Source: JBFXAF01 sp050178915 (GTDB lineage: Bacteria; Pseudomonadota; Alphaproteobacteria; Rhizobiales; Rhizobiaceae). Taken from it: a stretch of 22,813 bases of DNA. How positions within the stretch are numbered: the stretch's first letter is position 1; the number at the start of each line of letters is the position of its first letter. Under the pieces are notes generated by a model. That model was not told the DNA's origin. It worked only from the letters and a program-made list of their open reading frames with translations, and ran no database searches. Below, piece after piece: positions 14,369-22,598 of the stretch. Both the position numbers and the translations under genes were made by a program. The DNA lies in assembly GCA_050178915.1 (NCBI GenBank), contig JBFXFO010000050.1, positions 1-22,813 of the forward strand, given 5' to 3'.

Positions 14369-15313
14369 TCAAGACCGCTTGCCGGCGACGCTGACGCCGA
14401 CAGCAAGCAGGATGACCACGCCGGTCGCCAGATCCTTGTAGAAGGGATCGGCGTTGAGGATGTTGAAGCCGTTGTTGATGAGCGCCAGCAGCATGACGCC
14501 GGCAACCGAGCGCCAGACCGCACCTTCGCCGCCATAGATCGACGTGCCGCCGAGGATGACGGCGGCGATCGCCTGCAGTTCCATGCCCTGGCCGGCGGTG
14601 GCCTGGCCCATCGAGATGCGCGACACGGTGATCGCCGATGCCAGTCCGGCGGCCAGGCCGGAAATCGCAAAGGTTGCGATGCGCACGCGATCGACGCGGA
14701 TGCCGGAAAGCTGCGCCGCCTGCTCGTTGCCGCCCACCGCATAGACCCGGCGGCCAAGGCCGGTGCGACCAAGCACGAAGGCGAGTGCAACCGAGAACAG
14801 CAGCAACACCACGACAGCCACGTTGATGCCGAAATATTGCTGCCGCCCGAGCCAGGTGAAGGCCTCGATGCGCACCGGGATCAGATTACCGTCGGAGATC
14901 AGGATGGCGAGCCCGCCGAACACGAGTCCCGTGGCCAGCGTCGCAAGGAAGGAATGCACCCGCAATTGCGTGACCACCACACCGTTGAACGTGCCCAGCG
15001 CAAGCCCGACGAGTGGTGCCACGATCAGGCCGATCACCGGGTCGACGGCCAGCGCCAGCGATGCGCACACCACGCTGGCAACGCCGAAGATGGCGCCGAC
15101 GGAGAGGTCGAAGCCGCCGCCGATGATCACGAAGGTCATCGCGGCGGCCATGATGGCAAGCGGCGTGTTCTGGTTGAGGATGTTGGCGATGTTGCGCACG
15201 GTCAGGAACGCGTCGCTGGCAAACGACAGCACGACGATCATGATCACCAGCGCGATGGCGACCGCATAACGCTGTGCGAAGGCGGTAGGGCTGATCCGGG
15301 CAGATGTCGACAA
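14369..15313 (-). CDS. ABC transporter permease, ribose/xylose type (RbsC-like)
   Basis: A 314-residue inner-membrane protein of the branched-chain/ribose permease family with many hydrophobic spans. Landmarks include FVIIGGGFDLSVGAIFG (61-77), FNGVVVTQLRVHSFLATLATG, GRRVYAVGGNEQAAQLSGIRVDRV and GTSIYGGEGAVWRSVAGVMLLALINNGFNIL near the end, all standard for RbsC-like permeases. The start is TTG at 15313, supported by GAGGAG 7 nt upstream and the correct N-terminal length; no ATG fits. It is 11 nt after the ATPase gene. It forms the channel for the importer served by the binding protein at 20667-21683. Confidence 0.94.
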   Translation of the reverse strand: MSTSARISPTAFAQRYAVAIALVIMIVVLSFASDAFLTVRNIANILNQNTPLAIMAAAMTFVIIGGGFDLSVGAIFGVASVVCASLALAVDPVIGLIVAPLVGLALGTFNGVVVTQLRVHSFLATLATGLVFGGLAILISDGNLIPVRIEAFTWLGRQQYFGINVAVVVLLLFSVALAFVLGRTGLGRRVYAVGGNEQAAQLSGIRVDRVRIATFAISGLAAGLASAITVSRISMGQATAGQGMELQAIAAVILGGTSIYGGEGAVWRSVAGVMLLALINNGFNILNADPFYKDLATGVVILLAVGVSVAGKRS

Positions 15314-15324
15314 GCGGATGCTCC

Positions 15325-16848
15325 TCAGGACGCCGCGCGTTGCGCGTGAAACAGGTCGTTCAGGACTTCGGCCATCGTGGTCTCGGACGGCACGATCTCC
15401 TTGAAGGTCCGGCCTTCATGCACGAGGTACGCTCGATGCGAGAGGCCGAGCACTTCCTCCAGTTCGGAGGAGATCAGCAGGATCGCCTTTCCGGCCGCCG
15501 CCTGGTCCACGATGAAATCGTGGATGCGCCGGCGCGCGCCGATGTCGACGCCGCGGCTGGGCTCATCGAGGATCAGCAGCAGCGGATTGGTGGTGACCCA
15601 CTTCGCCAGCAGCACCTTCTGCTGGTTGCCGCCGGACAGGTTGCGGACATCGCCTTCGACAGCCGGCGGCGTGATCGAGAATTCGCCGATGCGCGCGCGC
15701 ACATTGGCGAGTTCCCTGCGCCGTCCGACAATGCCCCAGGAGAGAAGTGATGGCAGGCTGGCGAGGCTGATGTTCGGCCGCACCGGGCTCGTCATCACCA
15801 GGCCTTCGCCGCGCCGGTCCTCCGGCACGAAGGCGATGCCACGCTTGATCGACCCGGCGGCGCTGCGGTCGGCGTAGTCCTTGCCGTCGAAGCGCACGAC
15901 GCCGTCGGCCGCATCCGCTCCGAAGATGGCGCGGGCGATTTCGCTGCGGCCGCTGCCGACCAGGCCGAGAAGCCCGACCACCTCGCCGGGGCGGATCACG
16001 AGGTCGACGTGCTCGACCCCCTCCGAGGAGGCGAGCCCCCTGACGTCGAGCAGCGGGGTCGTGTCGGCCGCCGGCGCCGGCGGCAGGTCCGGAAAGGCGA
16101 TCTCCTGGGCGCCGCCTCCGAGCATCGCGCCGATCAGCGCTGCCTTGTCCACCGAGGCGGCGTCGGAGGTTCGCACCACGGCGCCGTCGCGCAGCACCGT
16201 CACGCGGTCGCTGATCTGCAGCACGTGGTCGAGGAAATGGGTGATGTAGATCAGCGTGCGGCCGTCGGCGCGCAGTCGGCGCATCGTGTCGTGCAGGCGC
16301 TCGATCTCGTCCATGGTCAGCGACGAGGTGGGCTCGTCCAGCACGATCACCTGCGCGTTGCGGGCGAGCGCGCGCATGATCTCGATCTTCTGCTGGTCGG
16401 CCAGCGCCAGATCGCCGGCGCGCGCGTCCGGATCGAGGTTGAAGCCGCAGATGCGCTCGATCTCCTTCGAGCGCTCGGCCTCGTCGTTCTGCAGCACGCC
16501 GAAGCGCATGTTCTCGATGCCGAGGAAGACATTCTGCGCGACGGTCAGCGCGCGCACGATCTGCAGTTCCTGGTGCATGATCGCGACGCCCTTCTCGAGC
16601 GCACGAACGGGGTTCCACGTGCCGACCGGCTGGCCCTCATGCAGGATTTCGCCGCCGGTCGTGCTGTAGAAGCCGCCGGCAATCTTGCCGACGGTCGATT
16701 TTCCGGCGCCGTTCTCGCCGACGAGGGCATGGATCTCGCCCGGCCGGAAGCCGATCGAGATGTCGTGCAGGACCTCAGTCCCGTAGAAGGACTTGGACAC
16801 ATGGGAGAGCGCCAGCCGGTACTCTCCGCCCTGCTCGCTCCCCGTCAC
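15325..16848 (-). CDS. Sugar-type ABC transporter ATP-binding protein (RbsA-like, two ATPase domains)
   Basis: A 507-residue tandem ABC ATPase. The first domain has Walker A GENGAGKS (44-51) and Walker B VIVLDEPTSSL; its signature is degenerate (LALADQQKIEI). The second domain has a degenerate Walker A (LVGSGRSE), an intact signature LSGGNQQKVLLAKW and Walker B LLILDEPSRGVD. This asymmetry is normal for RbsA/XylG/MglA proteins. The start is GTG 16848, with GAGG just upstream, placed 5 nt after the hyuB stop; the same frame is open far upstream only as a shadow of hyuB. It energises the permease at 14369-15313. The gene lies between catabolic and transport genes of one operon. Confidence 0.95.
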   Translation of the reverse strand: MTGSEQGGEYRLALSHVSKSFYGTEVLHDISIGFRPGEIHALVGENGAGKSTVGKIAGGFYSTTGGEILHEGQPVGTWNPVRALEKGVAIMHQELQIVRALTVAQNVFLGIENMRFGVLQNDEAERSKEIERICGFNLDPDARAGDLALADQQKIEIMRALARNAQVIVLDEPTSSLTMDEIERLHDTMRRLRADGRTLIYITHFLDHVLQISDRVTVLRDGAVVRTSDAASVDKAALIGAMLGGGAQEIAFPDLPPAPAADTTPLLDVRGLASSEGVEHVDLVIRPGEVVGLLGLVGSGRSEIARAIFGADAADGVVRFDGKDYADRSAAGSIKRGIAFVPEDRRGEGLVMTSPVRPNISLASLPSLLSWGIVGRRRELANVRARIGEFSITPPAVEGDVRNLSGGNQQKVLLAKWVTTNPLLLILDEPSRGVDIGARRRIHDFIVDQAAAGKAILLISSELEEVLGLSHRAYLVHEGRTFKEIVPSETTMAEVLNDLFHAQRAAS

Positions 16849-16853
16849 GATCC

Positions 16854-18575
16854 TCAGTCTCCGGCTGCCCGCGGCTTGCTCGCGGCGATGTCGATCTTTC
16901 CGTTCGATACCACCACGCCATAGTCCCGTGCGGCAACCTCCGGCGAGAGGTAGCGGCAGTCGAGATCTTCCTGGATCTCCGCGAAGGGACGCGCCAGCGG
17001 GTCGCCGAAGCCACCGCCGCCACCGGTCTTGGTGACGATCACCGTGCCCTTCGGAAGCGGGCGGGCGCGCATCTTCAGCCGCTTCTCCTCGGTGCCGTCC
17101 GGCAGGCGGATGGTAACGTCGGGGCCGAGCGCGCTGTTGCCGCCATTGAGGCCAAAGGCCGGCGTCAGCGCACGGTCGAACCAAAGCGCTCCGGCGGCGT
17201 CGTCGAGCAGCTTGTAGGAGCGGACGACGCCATTGCCGCCGCGCCAGCGGCCGGCGCCGGACGAGTCGGGACGGATCGAGAATTCCTCGACGCGCACCGG
17301 GAACTTGGTTTCGTAGATTTCGGCCGGCAGGTTGCGGAAGCCGCCATTGGTGATGTTGATCAGCGCGCTCTCGCCATCGGCGCCGTTGGAGCCGCCCCAG
17401 CCGCCGGCGGTGGCCTCGGTCGAGATCCACTGCTTCTTCTTCGGGTCCATCGAGAAGAACGACGCCACCATCGAGTCGCCGTAATGGGCGGCCGTCGCGC
17501 GCTCCGGCATCGCCTCGGAGAGGCAGGAGATCAGCTGGTCGGCGAGCAGGCCGAAGCTGGTGAAGTACCACGAGCAGGCCGCCGGTTCCTTGGCGTTGAA
17601 CATGCAGTCGTCGGGGATCTTCACTTCCATGGTCGAGAACGACCCGCCGGTGATCGCGCGGTCGGGCGAGATCATCGTCTTGTAGGCGAGGCGCAGGATC
17701 GACACGGTCTGCACCGAGCCGCAGTTGATCGAGCCCTTCACCTGCGGCGAAGACCCCTCGAGGTCGAGGATGAGCCGCTCGCCGTCGATGGTCACCTTCA
17801 GCGCGACCTTCACCGGGTCGTCGGAGAGGCCGTCATTGTCGATGTAGCCCTCGCGATAGTAGGTGCCGTCCTTCAGCGCGCCGATCGCCTCGCGGTCGAG
17901 CGTGCGCGCCTGCTCGAAGATGTTCTCGCAGGAGGCGCGGTAGGTCTCGACGCCGATGCGGTCGAGCAGCTGGTTCAGCCGCTTCTCGCCGGTACGGATG
18001 GCGCTGATCTGGGCGCGGAAATCGCCAAGCGTCAGCTCCTTCAGGCGGGTGTTGCGCAGGATCAGGTCGAACCAGTCCGGCAGTTCCCTGTGGTTCTGCA
18101 CGACGCGCGTCGGACCCAGCCGCCAGCCTTCCTGGAAGATGGACGAGGCGCCCATCACCATGCCCGGATCGCTCGCGCCGACATCGGCCCAGTGGGCGCG
18201 CGCGGCGCCGAAGCCGACCAGTTCGCCCTTGTAGAAGAGCGGGCCGACGGCGGTGAAGTCGTTCAGGTGCGTGCCCTGCAGGTAGGCGTCGTTCATCAGG
18301 AAGATGTCGCCTTCCTGCATGTCGTCGCCGTAGCGGTTCATCACCATGTGGACGCAGGCGTCGATGGCGCCGACGAAGAGCGGCACGCCGGTCGACTGGC
18401 CGAGCATGTTGCCCTTGGCGTCGAGCAGCGCGACGGCGGAGTCGCGGCCCTCATAGATCAGCGCGGAAAACGCCGAACGCCACAGCGAGGCGTTCATGTC
18501 TTCGGCGCACGAGATGACGAAATTGCGGACGACTTCGGTGGTGATCGGATCTGCGGTCAGGACGGTCATCTTCAT
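16854..18575 (-). CDS. hyuB: Hydantoinase/oxoprolinase subunit B (HyuB family)
   Basis: A 573-residue protein of the HyuB family, the partner of HyuA in N-methylhydantoinases, 5-oxoprolinases and acetone/acetophenone carboxylases. Typical segments are the N-terminal DPITTEVVRNFVISCAEDMNASLWRSAFS, GDIFLMNDAYLQGTHLNDFTAVGP (about 94-117), and the C-terminal SGAGRWRGGNGVVRSY and TGGGGGFGDPLARP. The length is normal. The ATG at 18575 overlaps the hyuA stop by 4 nt, so the two subunits are translationally coupled; a second ATG at 18569 is possible. The pair would use ATP to open a cyclic amide or to carboxylate a ketone. The genetic setting, within a sugar-type importer operon, does not by itself settle which. 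Confidence 0.94.
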   Translation of the reverse strand: MKMTVLTADPITTEVVRNFVISCAEDMNASLWRSAFSALIYEGRDSAVALLDAKGNMLGQSTGVPLFVGAIDACVHMVMNRYGDDMQEGDIFLMNDAYLQGTHLNDFTAVGPLFYKGELVGFGAARAHWADVGASDPGMVMGASSIFQEGWRLGPTRVVQNHRELPDWFDLILRNTRLKELTLGDFRAQISAIRTGEKRLNQLLDRIGVETYRASCENIFEQARTLDREAIGALKDGTYYREGYIDNDGLSDDPVKVALKVTIDGERLILDLEGSSPQVKGSINCGSVQTVSILRLAYKTMISPDRAITGGSFSTMEVKIPDDCMFNAKEPAACSWYFTSFGLLADQLISCLSEAMPERATAAHYGDSMVASFFSMDPKKKQWISTEATAGGWGGSNGADGESALINITNGGFRNLPAEIYETKFPVRVEEFSIRPDSSGAGRWRGGNGVVRSYKLLDDAAGALWFDRALTPAFGLNGGNSALGPDVTIRLPDGTEEKRLKMRARPLPKGTVIVTKTGGGGGFGDPLARPFAEIQEDLDCRYLSPEVAARDYGVVVSNGKIDIAASKPRAAGD

Positions 18576-20599
18576 GCCCCGCTCTTGGTCATGGACAGGT
18601 GGCCGCCGACGATCACCTCGATGCGCCAGCCGGGCGGAACGAGGGTGGTGGCGGTCTCTTCTTCGAGGATGGCCGGTCCGTCGACCGTCTCGCCCAGCTG
18701 CAGCGTCGAGCGATCGATGATCGCCGTATCCTGCTCCGTGCCGTCGAAATAGACGGGGCGGCTGCGCACGGCGGCCTTGGCGCGCGTCTCCGGATCGGGC
18801 TGGCCCGGGCGGGTCAGCTTTCCGAGCGCGGCGACGCGCAGATTCGCCACTTCCACCGGCGTGGTGCCGCTCGAATGGCCGTAATGCTGCTGGTACGACT
18901 TGTCGAACTCGGCGCGCACCGCCGCGAGGTCCACCAGTCCGTCCGGAACCTGGATGGTCAGCACGTACTCCTGGCCTTCGTAGCGGAGGTCGGCAAAGCG
19001 CTCGTAGGAGATGTCGGCAGCCTTCATGCCTTCCTTCTTCAGGTAGGCGAGGCCCTGTGCTTCCAGTTCCTGGAACTTCGCGGTGATGTCCTTCGGATCG
19101 AGCCGGCCCCACTGGCCGTAATAGGTCATCTTGAAGTCGTGGCGCATGTCGGTCTGCAGCATGCCCCAGGCCGAGAAGGCGCCCGGATGCACCGGGATGA
19201 TGACCTCGTGGATGTCGAGCTGGTCGGCGAGCGCCGCCGCCTGGCTCGGACCGGCGCCGCCATAGGCGAGCAGCGCGAAGTCACGCGGGTCGATGCCGCG
19301 CCGCACGGTGATCGTGCGGATGGCGTCGGCCATCTTGGCGTTGATGATGTCGATGATGCCCTGTGCGAACACCTCCGGCTGCATGCCGAACTTGCCGCCG
19401 AGCTCTTCCATCGCCTTGGCCGCGAGGCTCGCGTCCAGCTGCATCTCGCCGCCGGAGAAGTTGGCGGAGTCGAGACGCTTCAGCACGAGGTTGGCGTCGG
19501 AAACGGTCGGCTCCGTGCCGCCGCGCCCATAGCAGGCCGGGCCGGGAAGCGAGCCGGCCGATTGCGGGCCGACGCGCAGCGCCTTCGCTTCTTCCCAGGC
19601 GATCGAGCCGCCGCCGGCGCCGATGACGTAGATGTCGACGACCGACATCTGCACCGGCAGCGCCTCCAGCTTGGTCTCGGTCGAGCTGGACGGCAGGCCG
19701 TCGACAATCAGGCTGGCGTCAAAGGACGTGCCGCCCATGTCGACGCAGATCAGGTTCTTGCGGCCGGTCTGCCCAGCCAGCGAGCGGCCGCCGATGGTGC
19801 CGCCGACAGGGCCGGACAGCAGCGTCTGCAGCGGGTTCTCGGCGGCGGCGGTCGCCGTCATGGCGCCGCCGTTCGATTCCATCACGTAGACCTGGCCGTC
19901 GGCCGGCAGCGTGTCCTTCATCTGCTCGACCAGCGTGCCGAGATAGCGGCGCACCACGGGCGCGGTGAAGGCGTTCATCGCCGTCGTCGAGATGCGGTCG
20001 AACTCGCGCCACTCGGGCGAGACCTTGTGCGACAGCGTGATGTCCACGCCCGGCAGGTTTTCGCGCAGGTACTTTTCGGCGGCGAGTTCGTGCGCCGGAT
20101 TGCGGAAGGAGAACAGGAAGCACACGGCCACCGCCGCGTAGCCCTTGTCCTTCACGGCCGCGACGAACGGGGCGAGGTCATCGACGTCGAGCGGGATCAC
20201 CACCGAACCGTCGGCGGCGACGCGCTCGCTGACAGTGTAGGTGTCCTTCACGGAGACGAGAGGCTTCGGCTTCTTCCAGCGGATCGAGAAGATCTCGCCG
20301 CGGTCGTTGCCCTGGATGGTGTAGACGTCGCGGAAGTTTTCCGTCGTCAGCAGCGCGACACGCGCGCCCCTGCGGGTCAGCACCGAGTTCAGGCCGACCG
20401 TCGTGCCATGCACGAAGAAGTCGACATGCTCCTCCGGACCCAGCCCCTTGCGGATGCCTTCCAGAACGGCCAGCGCCGGGTTCTGGGGGGTGCTCAGCAC
20501 CTTCAGCGCGCGACACGCGCCGGTGCTGGAATTCTGGAAAACGACGTCCGTGAAGGTGCCGCCGATGTCGGCGGACACCCGGTAACCGATGGATGCCAT
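18572..20599 (-). CDS. hyuA: Hydantoinase/oxoprolinase subunit A (HyuA family)
   Basis: A 675-residue ATP-binding subunit. The phosphate-binding motif DIGGTFTD is at 11-18, HGTT at 64-67, and the second actin-fold phosphate motif DMGGTSFD lies near residue 290. YVIGAGGGSIAW (around 330) and LLAYGGAGPSQA (around 445) are also family hallmarks. The domain order is Hydant_A_N (about 6-180), Hydantoinase_A (about 200-490) and a C-terminal region to 675. It phosphorylates the substrate for ring opening or carboxylation together with HyuB. The start is ATG 20599, which has GAGAGG upstream. It is the second gene of the leftward operon, 67 nt after the binding-protein gene and separated from it by a hairpin (20632-20656). 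Confidence 0.95.
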   Translation of the reverse strand: MASIGYRVSADIGGTFTDVVFQNSSTGACRALKVLSTPQNPALAVLEGIRKGLGPEEHVDFFVHGTTVGLNSVLTRRGARVALLTTENFRDVYTIQGNDRGEIFSIRWKKPKPLVSVKDTYTVSERVAADGSVVIPLDVDDLAPFVAAVKDKGYAAVAVCFLFSFRNPAHELAAEKYLRENLPGVDITLSHKVSPEWREFDRISTTAMNAFTAPVVRRYLGTLVEQMKDTLPADGQVYVMESNGGAMTATAAAENPLQTLLSGPVGGTIGGRSLAGQTGRKNLICVDMGGTSFDASLIVDGLPSSSTETKLEALPVQMSVVDIYVIGAGGGSIAWEEAKALRVGPQSAGSLPGPACYGRGGTEPTVSDANLVLKRLDSANFSGGEMQLDASLAAKAMEELGGKFGMQPEVFAQGIIDIINAKMADAIRTITVRRGIDPRDFALLAYGGAGPSQAAALADQLDIHEVIIPVHPGAFSAWGMLQTDMRHDFKMTYYGQWGRLDPKDITAKFQELEAQGLAYLKKEGMKAADISYERFADLRYEGQEYVLTIQVPDGLVDLAAVRAEFDKSYQQHYGHSSGTTPVEVANLRVAALGKLTRPGQPDPETRAKAAVRSRPVYFDGTEQDTAIIDRSTLQLGETVDGPAILEEETATTLVPPGWRIEVIVGGHLSMTKSGA

Positions 20600-20631
20600 C
20601 GGAGCCTCTCAGTTTGGAACTTGGAAAGGGA

Positions 20632-20656
20632 GGCGGCCCCTCGCGCAGGGGCCGCC
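20632..20656 (-). terminator. Hairpin between the binding-protein gene and hyuA
   Basis: GGCGGCCCC (20632-20640) and GGGGCCGCC (20648-20656) form a perfect 9-bp stem with a 7-nt loop, 10 nt after the binding-protein stop in the leftward transcript. TCCCTTTCC follows, a weak T-rich tail, so partial termination or protection of the upstream mRNA is likely. This would favour excess binding protein over the catabolic and ATPase genes. Confidence 0.6.
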
Positions 20657-20666
20657 GGCTGTCAGC

Positions 20667-21683
20667 TTACTGTGCCCATTCACCCAGGAAGGAAGGCGTC
20701 TTGTCGAGCACTTCCTTGGTGATGATGAACGGCACCGGGCCGCCGACATCCATGTCGATCGCGACCTTGTGCTCCTTGCCCTGGATGGATGCGACGAGCG
20801 TGTCGAGCGCGACATAGCCCATCGTCTCCGGGAAGTAGGCGAGGGTGTTGTCCCAGTTGCCCTGGCGCACGGCATCGACGCCATAGGTCGAGCCGCCGGC
20901 ACCGGCGAGGAACAGCGGCTGCATGTCGATGCCCGCGCCCTTCAGCGCGATCTCGACGCCGATCAGCTGCTGGTCGGCGACCGAGAGAACGGCCTCGAAC
21001 TCGCTGTTGGCCTGCATGATGTCCTGCATCGCCGTCAGCGTGACGTCGGGGCTGTACTGGCCCTCGGCCGTGGCGACCACCTTGATGTTGGGATGGTTGG
21101 CGAAAACCTTCTCGTAGGCACCCAGGCGGATCTGGTCGAAGGGCGACACCTTGAAGCCGAGCAGGATCACGACCCGGCACGGGTCCTTGTCCTTGCAGAA
21201 TTCGGCAACCGACTCCGCCTGCGCGGTGGCGCCGATCGCCGGGACGTGGCCGACGGTAGCGGTCAGACCGGGAATCTGCGGCTCGAGCGTGCCGAGGTCG
21301 GGGCCGATCGGGAACATCACGGCCACCAGCGGCACCTTCTTGGCGATGACCTGTTCGGCCGCGCCAGCGATGCCCACCGTGTCCTGGGCGTAGAGGATCA
21401 TGCCGTCGAAATTGCCGCCGGCGAGGACGTCCTCGACCTGCGAATACTGCACGACCGGATCGAACTGGCCGTCATAGATGCTGACTTCGATGCCGCCGAT
21501 CTCTTTTGCCTTCTTCTGGATGCCTGACCAGACGGCCTGGTTGAAGCCATTCTGGGAGGCCGAGGCGAAGAAGGCGATCTTGAGGTCTTCGGCGGATGCC
21601 TGGCTCGCGAGCAGGCCAGTGATCGCGGCTGCCGCGAGTAGCGTAGAGCGCAATGCGCGGCGAGATTCATGCAACAGTTTCAT
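20667..21683 (-). CDS. Sugar-type ABC transporter substrate-binding protein (RbsB-like)
   Basis: A 338-residue periplasmic binding protein of the Peripla_BP_4 family. The signal peptide covers residues 1-31 with cleavage after ASA, before EDLKIAFFASASQNGFNQAVWSG. The two-lobed fold is evident from FDGMILYAQD, VPLVAVMFPIGPD, the hinge-side VLSVADQQLIGVEIALKGAG and GNWDNTLAYFPETMGYVALD. The motif NGFNQAVWSGIQKKAKEIG matches the ribose-binding family start. It is first in the leftward operon, with AGGGG before ATG 21683, and is divergent from the GntR-family gene. The ligand is unknown; its operon partners are HyuAB and a GAF protein, so a cyclic amide or related small molecule is as likely as a sugar. 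Confidence 0.94.
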   Translation of the reverse strand: MKLLHESRRALRSTLLAAAAITGLLASQASAEDLKIAFFASASQNGFNQAVWSGIQKKAKEIGGIEVSIYDGQFDPVVQYSQVEDVLAGGNFDGMILYAQDTVGIAGAAEQVIAKKVPLVAVMFPIGPDLGTLEPQIPGLTATVGHVPAIGATAQAESVAEFCKDKDPCRVVILLGFKVSPFDQIRLGAYEKVFANHPNIKVVATAEGQYSPDVTLTAMQDIMQANSEFEAVLSVADQQLIGVEIALKGAGIDMQPLFLAGAGGSTYGVDAVRQGNWDNTLAYFPETMGYVALDTLVASIQGKEHKVAIDMDVGGPVPFIITKEVLDKTPSFLGEWAQ

Positions 21684-21836
21684 TGTCTTACCCCTACTGA
21701 AGTTTTGTTTTGTTATCGTTGACGGAAGGAAGGCTAGTCGATATGCGAAGTTTATGCAATTGCGTTATCCAAACTTTATGCAAGACTGATTGCAACGCGG
21801 ACAGCTCTCGGCTGTCGAACGGAGCGGAGGCGTCGA
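21684..21836. promoter_or_regulatory. Divergent promoter region with repeated GntR-type sites
   Basis: A 153-bp AT-rich space between the leftward importer/hyu operon and the rightward regulator gene. TTTATGCAA occurs twice in the same direction (21751-21759 and 21775-21783, 24 bp apart). The first overlaps the palindrome GCAATTGC (21756-21763); the second begins an inverted repeat TGCAA-N6-TTGCA (21779-21794). These are good candidate operators for the adjacent regulator. A 6-bp hairpin, GACAGC/GCTGTC (21800-21816), precedes its ribosome site. I could not assign promoter boxes with confidence. Confidence 0.6.
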
Positions 21837-22598
21837 ATGGCGGATGCGCGTGCGGGGGACGACGAGTCCGCGGGCCCGAAACGTGAGCGTGGCGCGACCG
21901 CGATCTACGCCGCGCTGCGCGAAGACATCCTGACGTTGCGCCTGGTGCCGGGGTCCGCCATCGACGAGGTCGCCATCGCGAAACAGTTCGGCCTTTCGCG
22001 CACGCCGGTGCGGGAGGCGCTGGTGATGCTGTCGGCCGAAAGCCTGGTGCGCTTTCTGCCCAACCGCTCCTCGATCGTCGCGCCGCTCACCATGGAGAAC
22101 ATGGATGCCTATTTCGACACGCTCTTCATCCTGACGCGGTCGATCATGGTCGGCGCCGCGGTGAAGCGGCGGAAAGGCGACAGCGAGGAACTGCGGCGGC
22201 TGCTGGCCGCGTTCCGCGACAGTCTCGATGCCGAGGACGTGTTCAGTGTCGTTTTCGCCGAGCTCGACCTGCTGAAGGGCTTTTCGCGCGTGGCGCGCAA
22301 TGCGTTCCTCGGCAAGTTCTATCCGACATGCCTCGACTACGGGCGGCGGACGATGCTGCTGCACTATTTCCCCGTCGTTCGCGCCGACGAGCTGGCAGCC
22401 ACCGCAGACATCTACGGACAGCTGATCGAGGCGGTCGACGCTGGCGACACGGTCGCCTGCAATGCGCTGGTCGGCGAGCAGCTCAACTCGGTTGTGCGCG
22501 TCGTCCAGCGCTCGCTCGAACCGGGCTATGCCGACGCCGTCGATTTCTCCACCGACGCCTATCCCCATTTCACCATGATCAAGGCCAAGACAGAATGA
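21837..22598 (+). CDS. GntR-family transcriptional regulator (FadR/FCD subfamily)
   Basis: A 253-residue regulator. The winged helix-turn-helix covers about residues 22-85 (AIYAALREDILTLRLVPGSAIDEVAIAKQFGLSRTPVREALVML). An FCD-type all-helical effector domain follows (about 90-225). FCD domains usually bind a metal through three histidines; by my alignment those positions hold Leu146, Tyr193 and Gln215, so this protein probably lacks the metal site. The start is ATG 21837 with GGAGCGGAGG upstream. The stop overlaps the next gene's ATG by 4 nt, so the M24 protein is coupled to it. It likely controls the divergent importer/hyu operon through the repeats at 21751-21794, with a pathway compound as ligand. 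Confidence 0.93.
   Translation: MADARAGDDESAGPKRERGATAIYAALREDILTLRLVPGSAIDEVAIAKQFGLSRTPVREALVMLSAESLVRFLPNRSSIVAPLTMENMDAYFDTLFILTRSIMVGAAVKRRKGDSEELRRLLAAFRDSLDAEDVFSVVFAELDLLKGFSRVARNAFLGKFYPTCLDYGRRTMLLHYFPVVRADELAATADIYGQLIEAVDAGDTVACNALVGEQLNSVVRVVQRSLEPGYADAVDFSTDAYPHFTMIKAKTE

Noticed and set aside
18599..20722. A 707-residue open frame on the plus strand opposite hyuA
   Set aside because: It mirrors hyuA, whose protein matches a known family along its full length. High GC content keeps antisense frames open, and the peptide is rich in Arg/His/Gly/Ala without any domain.
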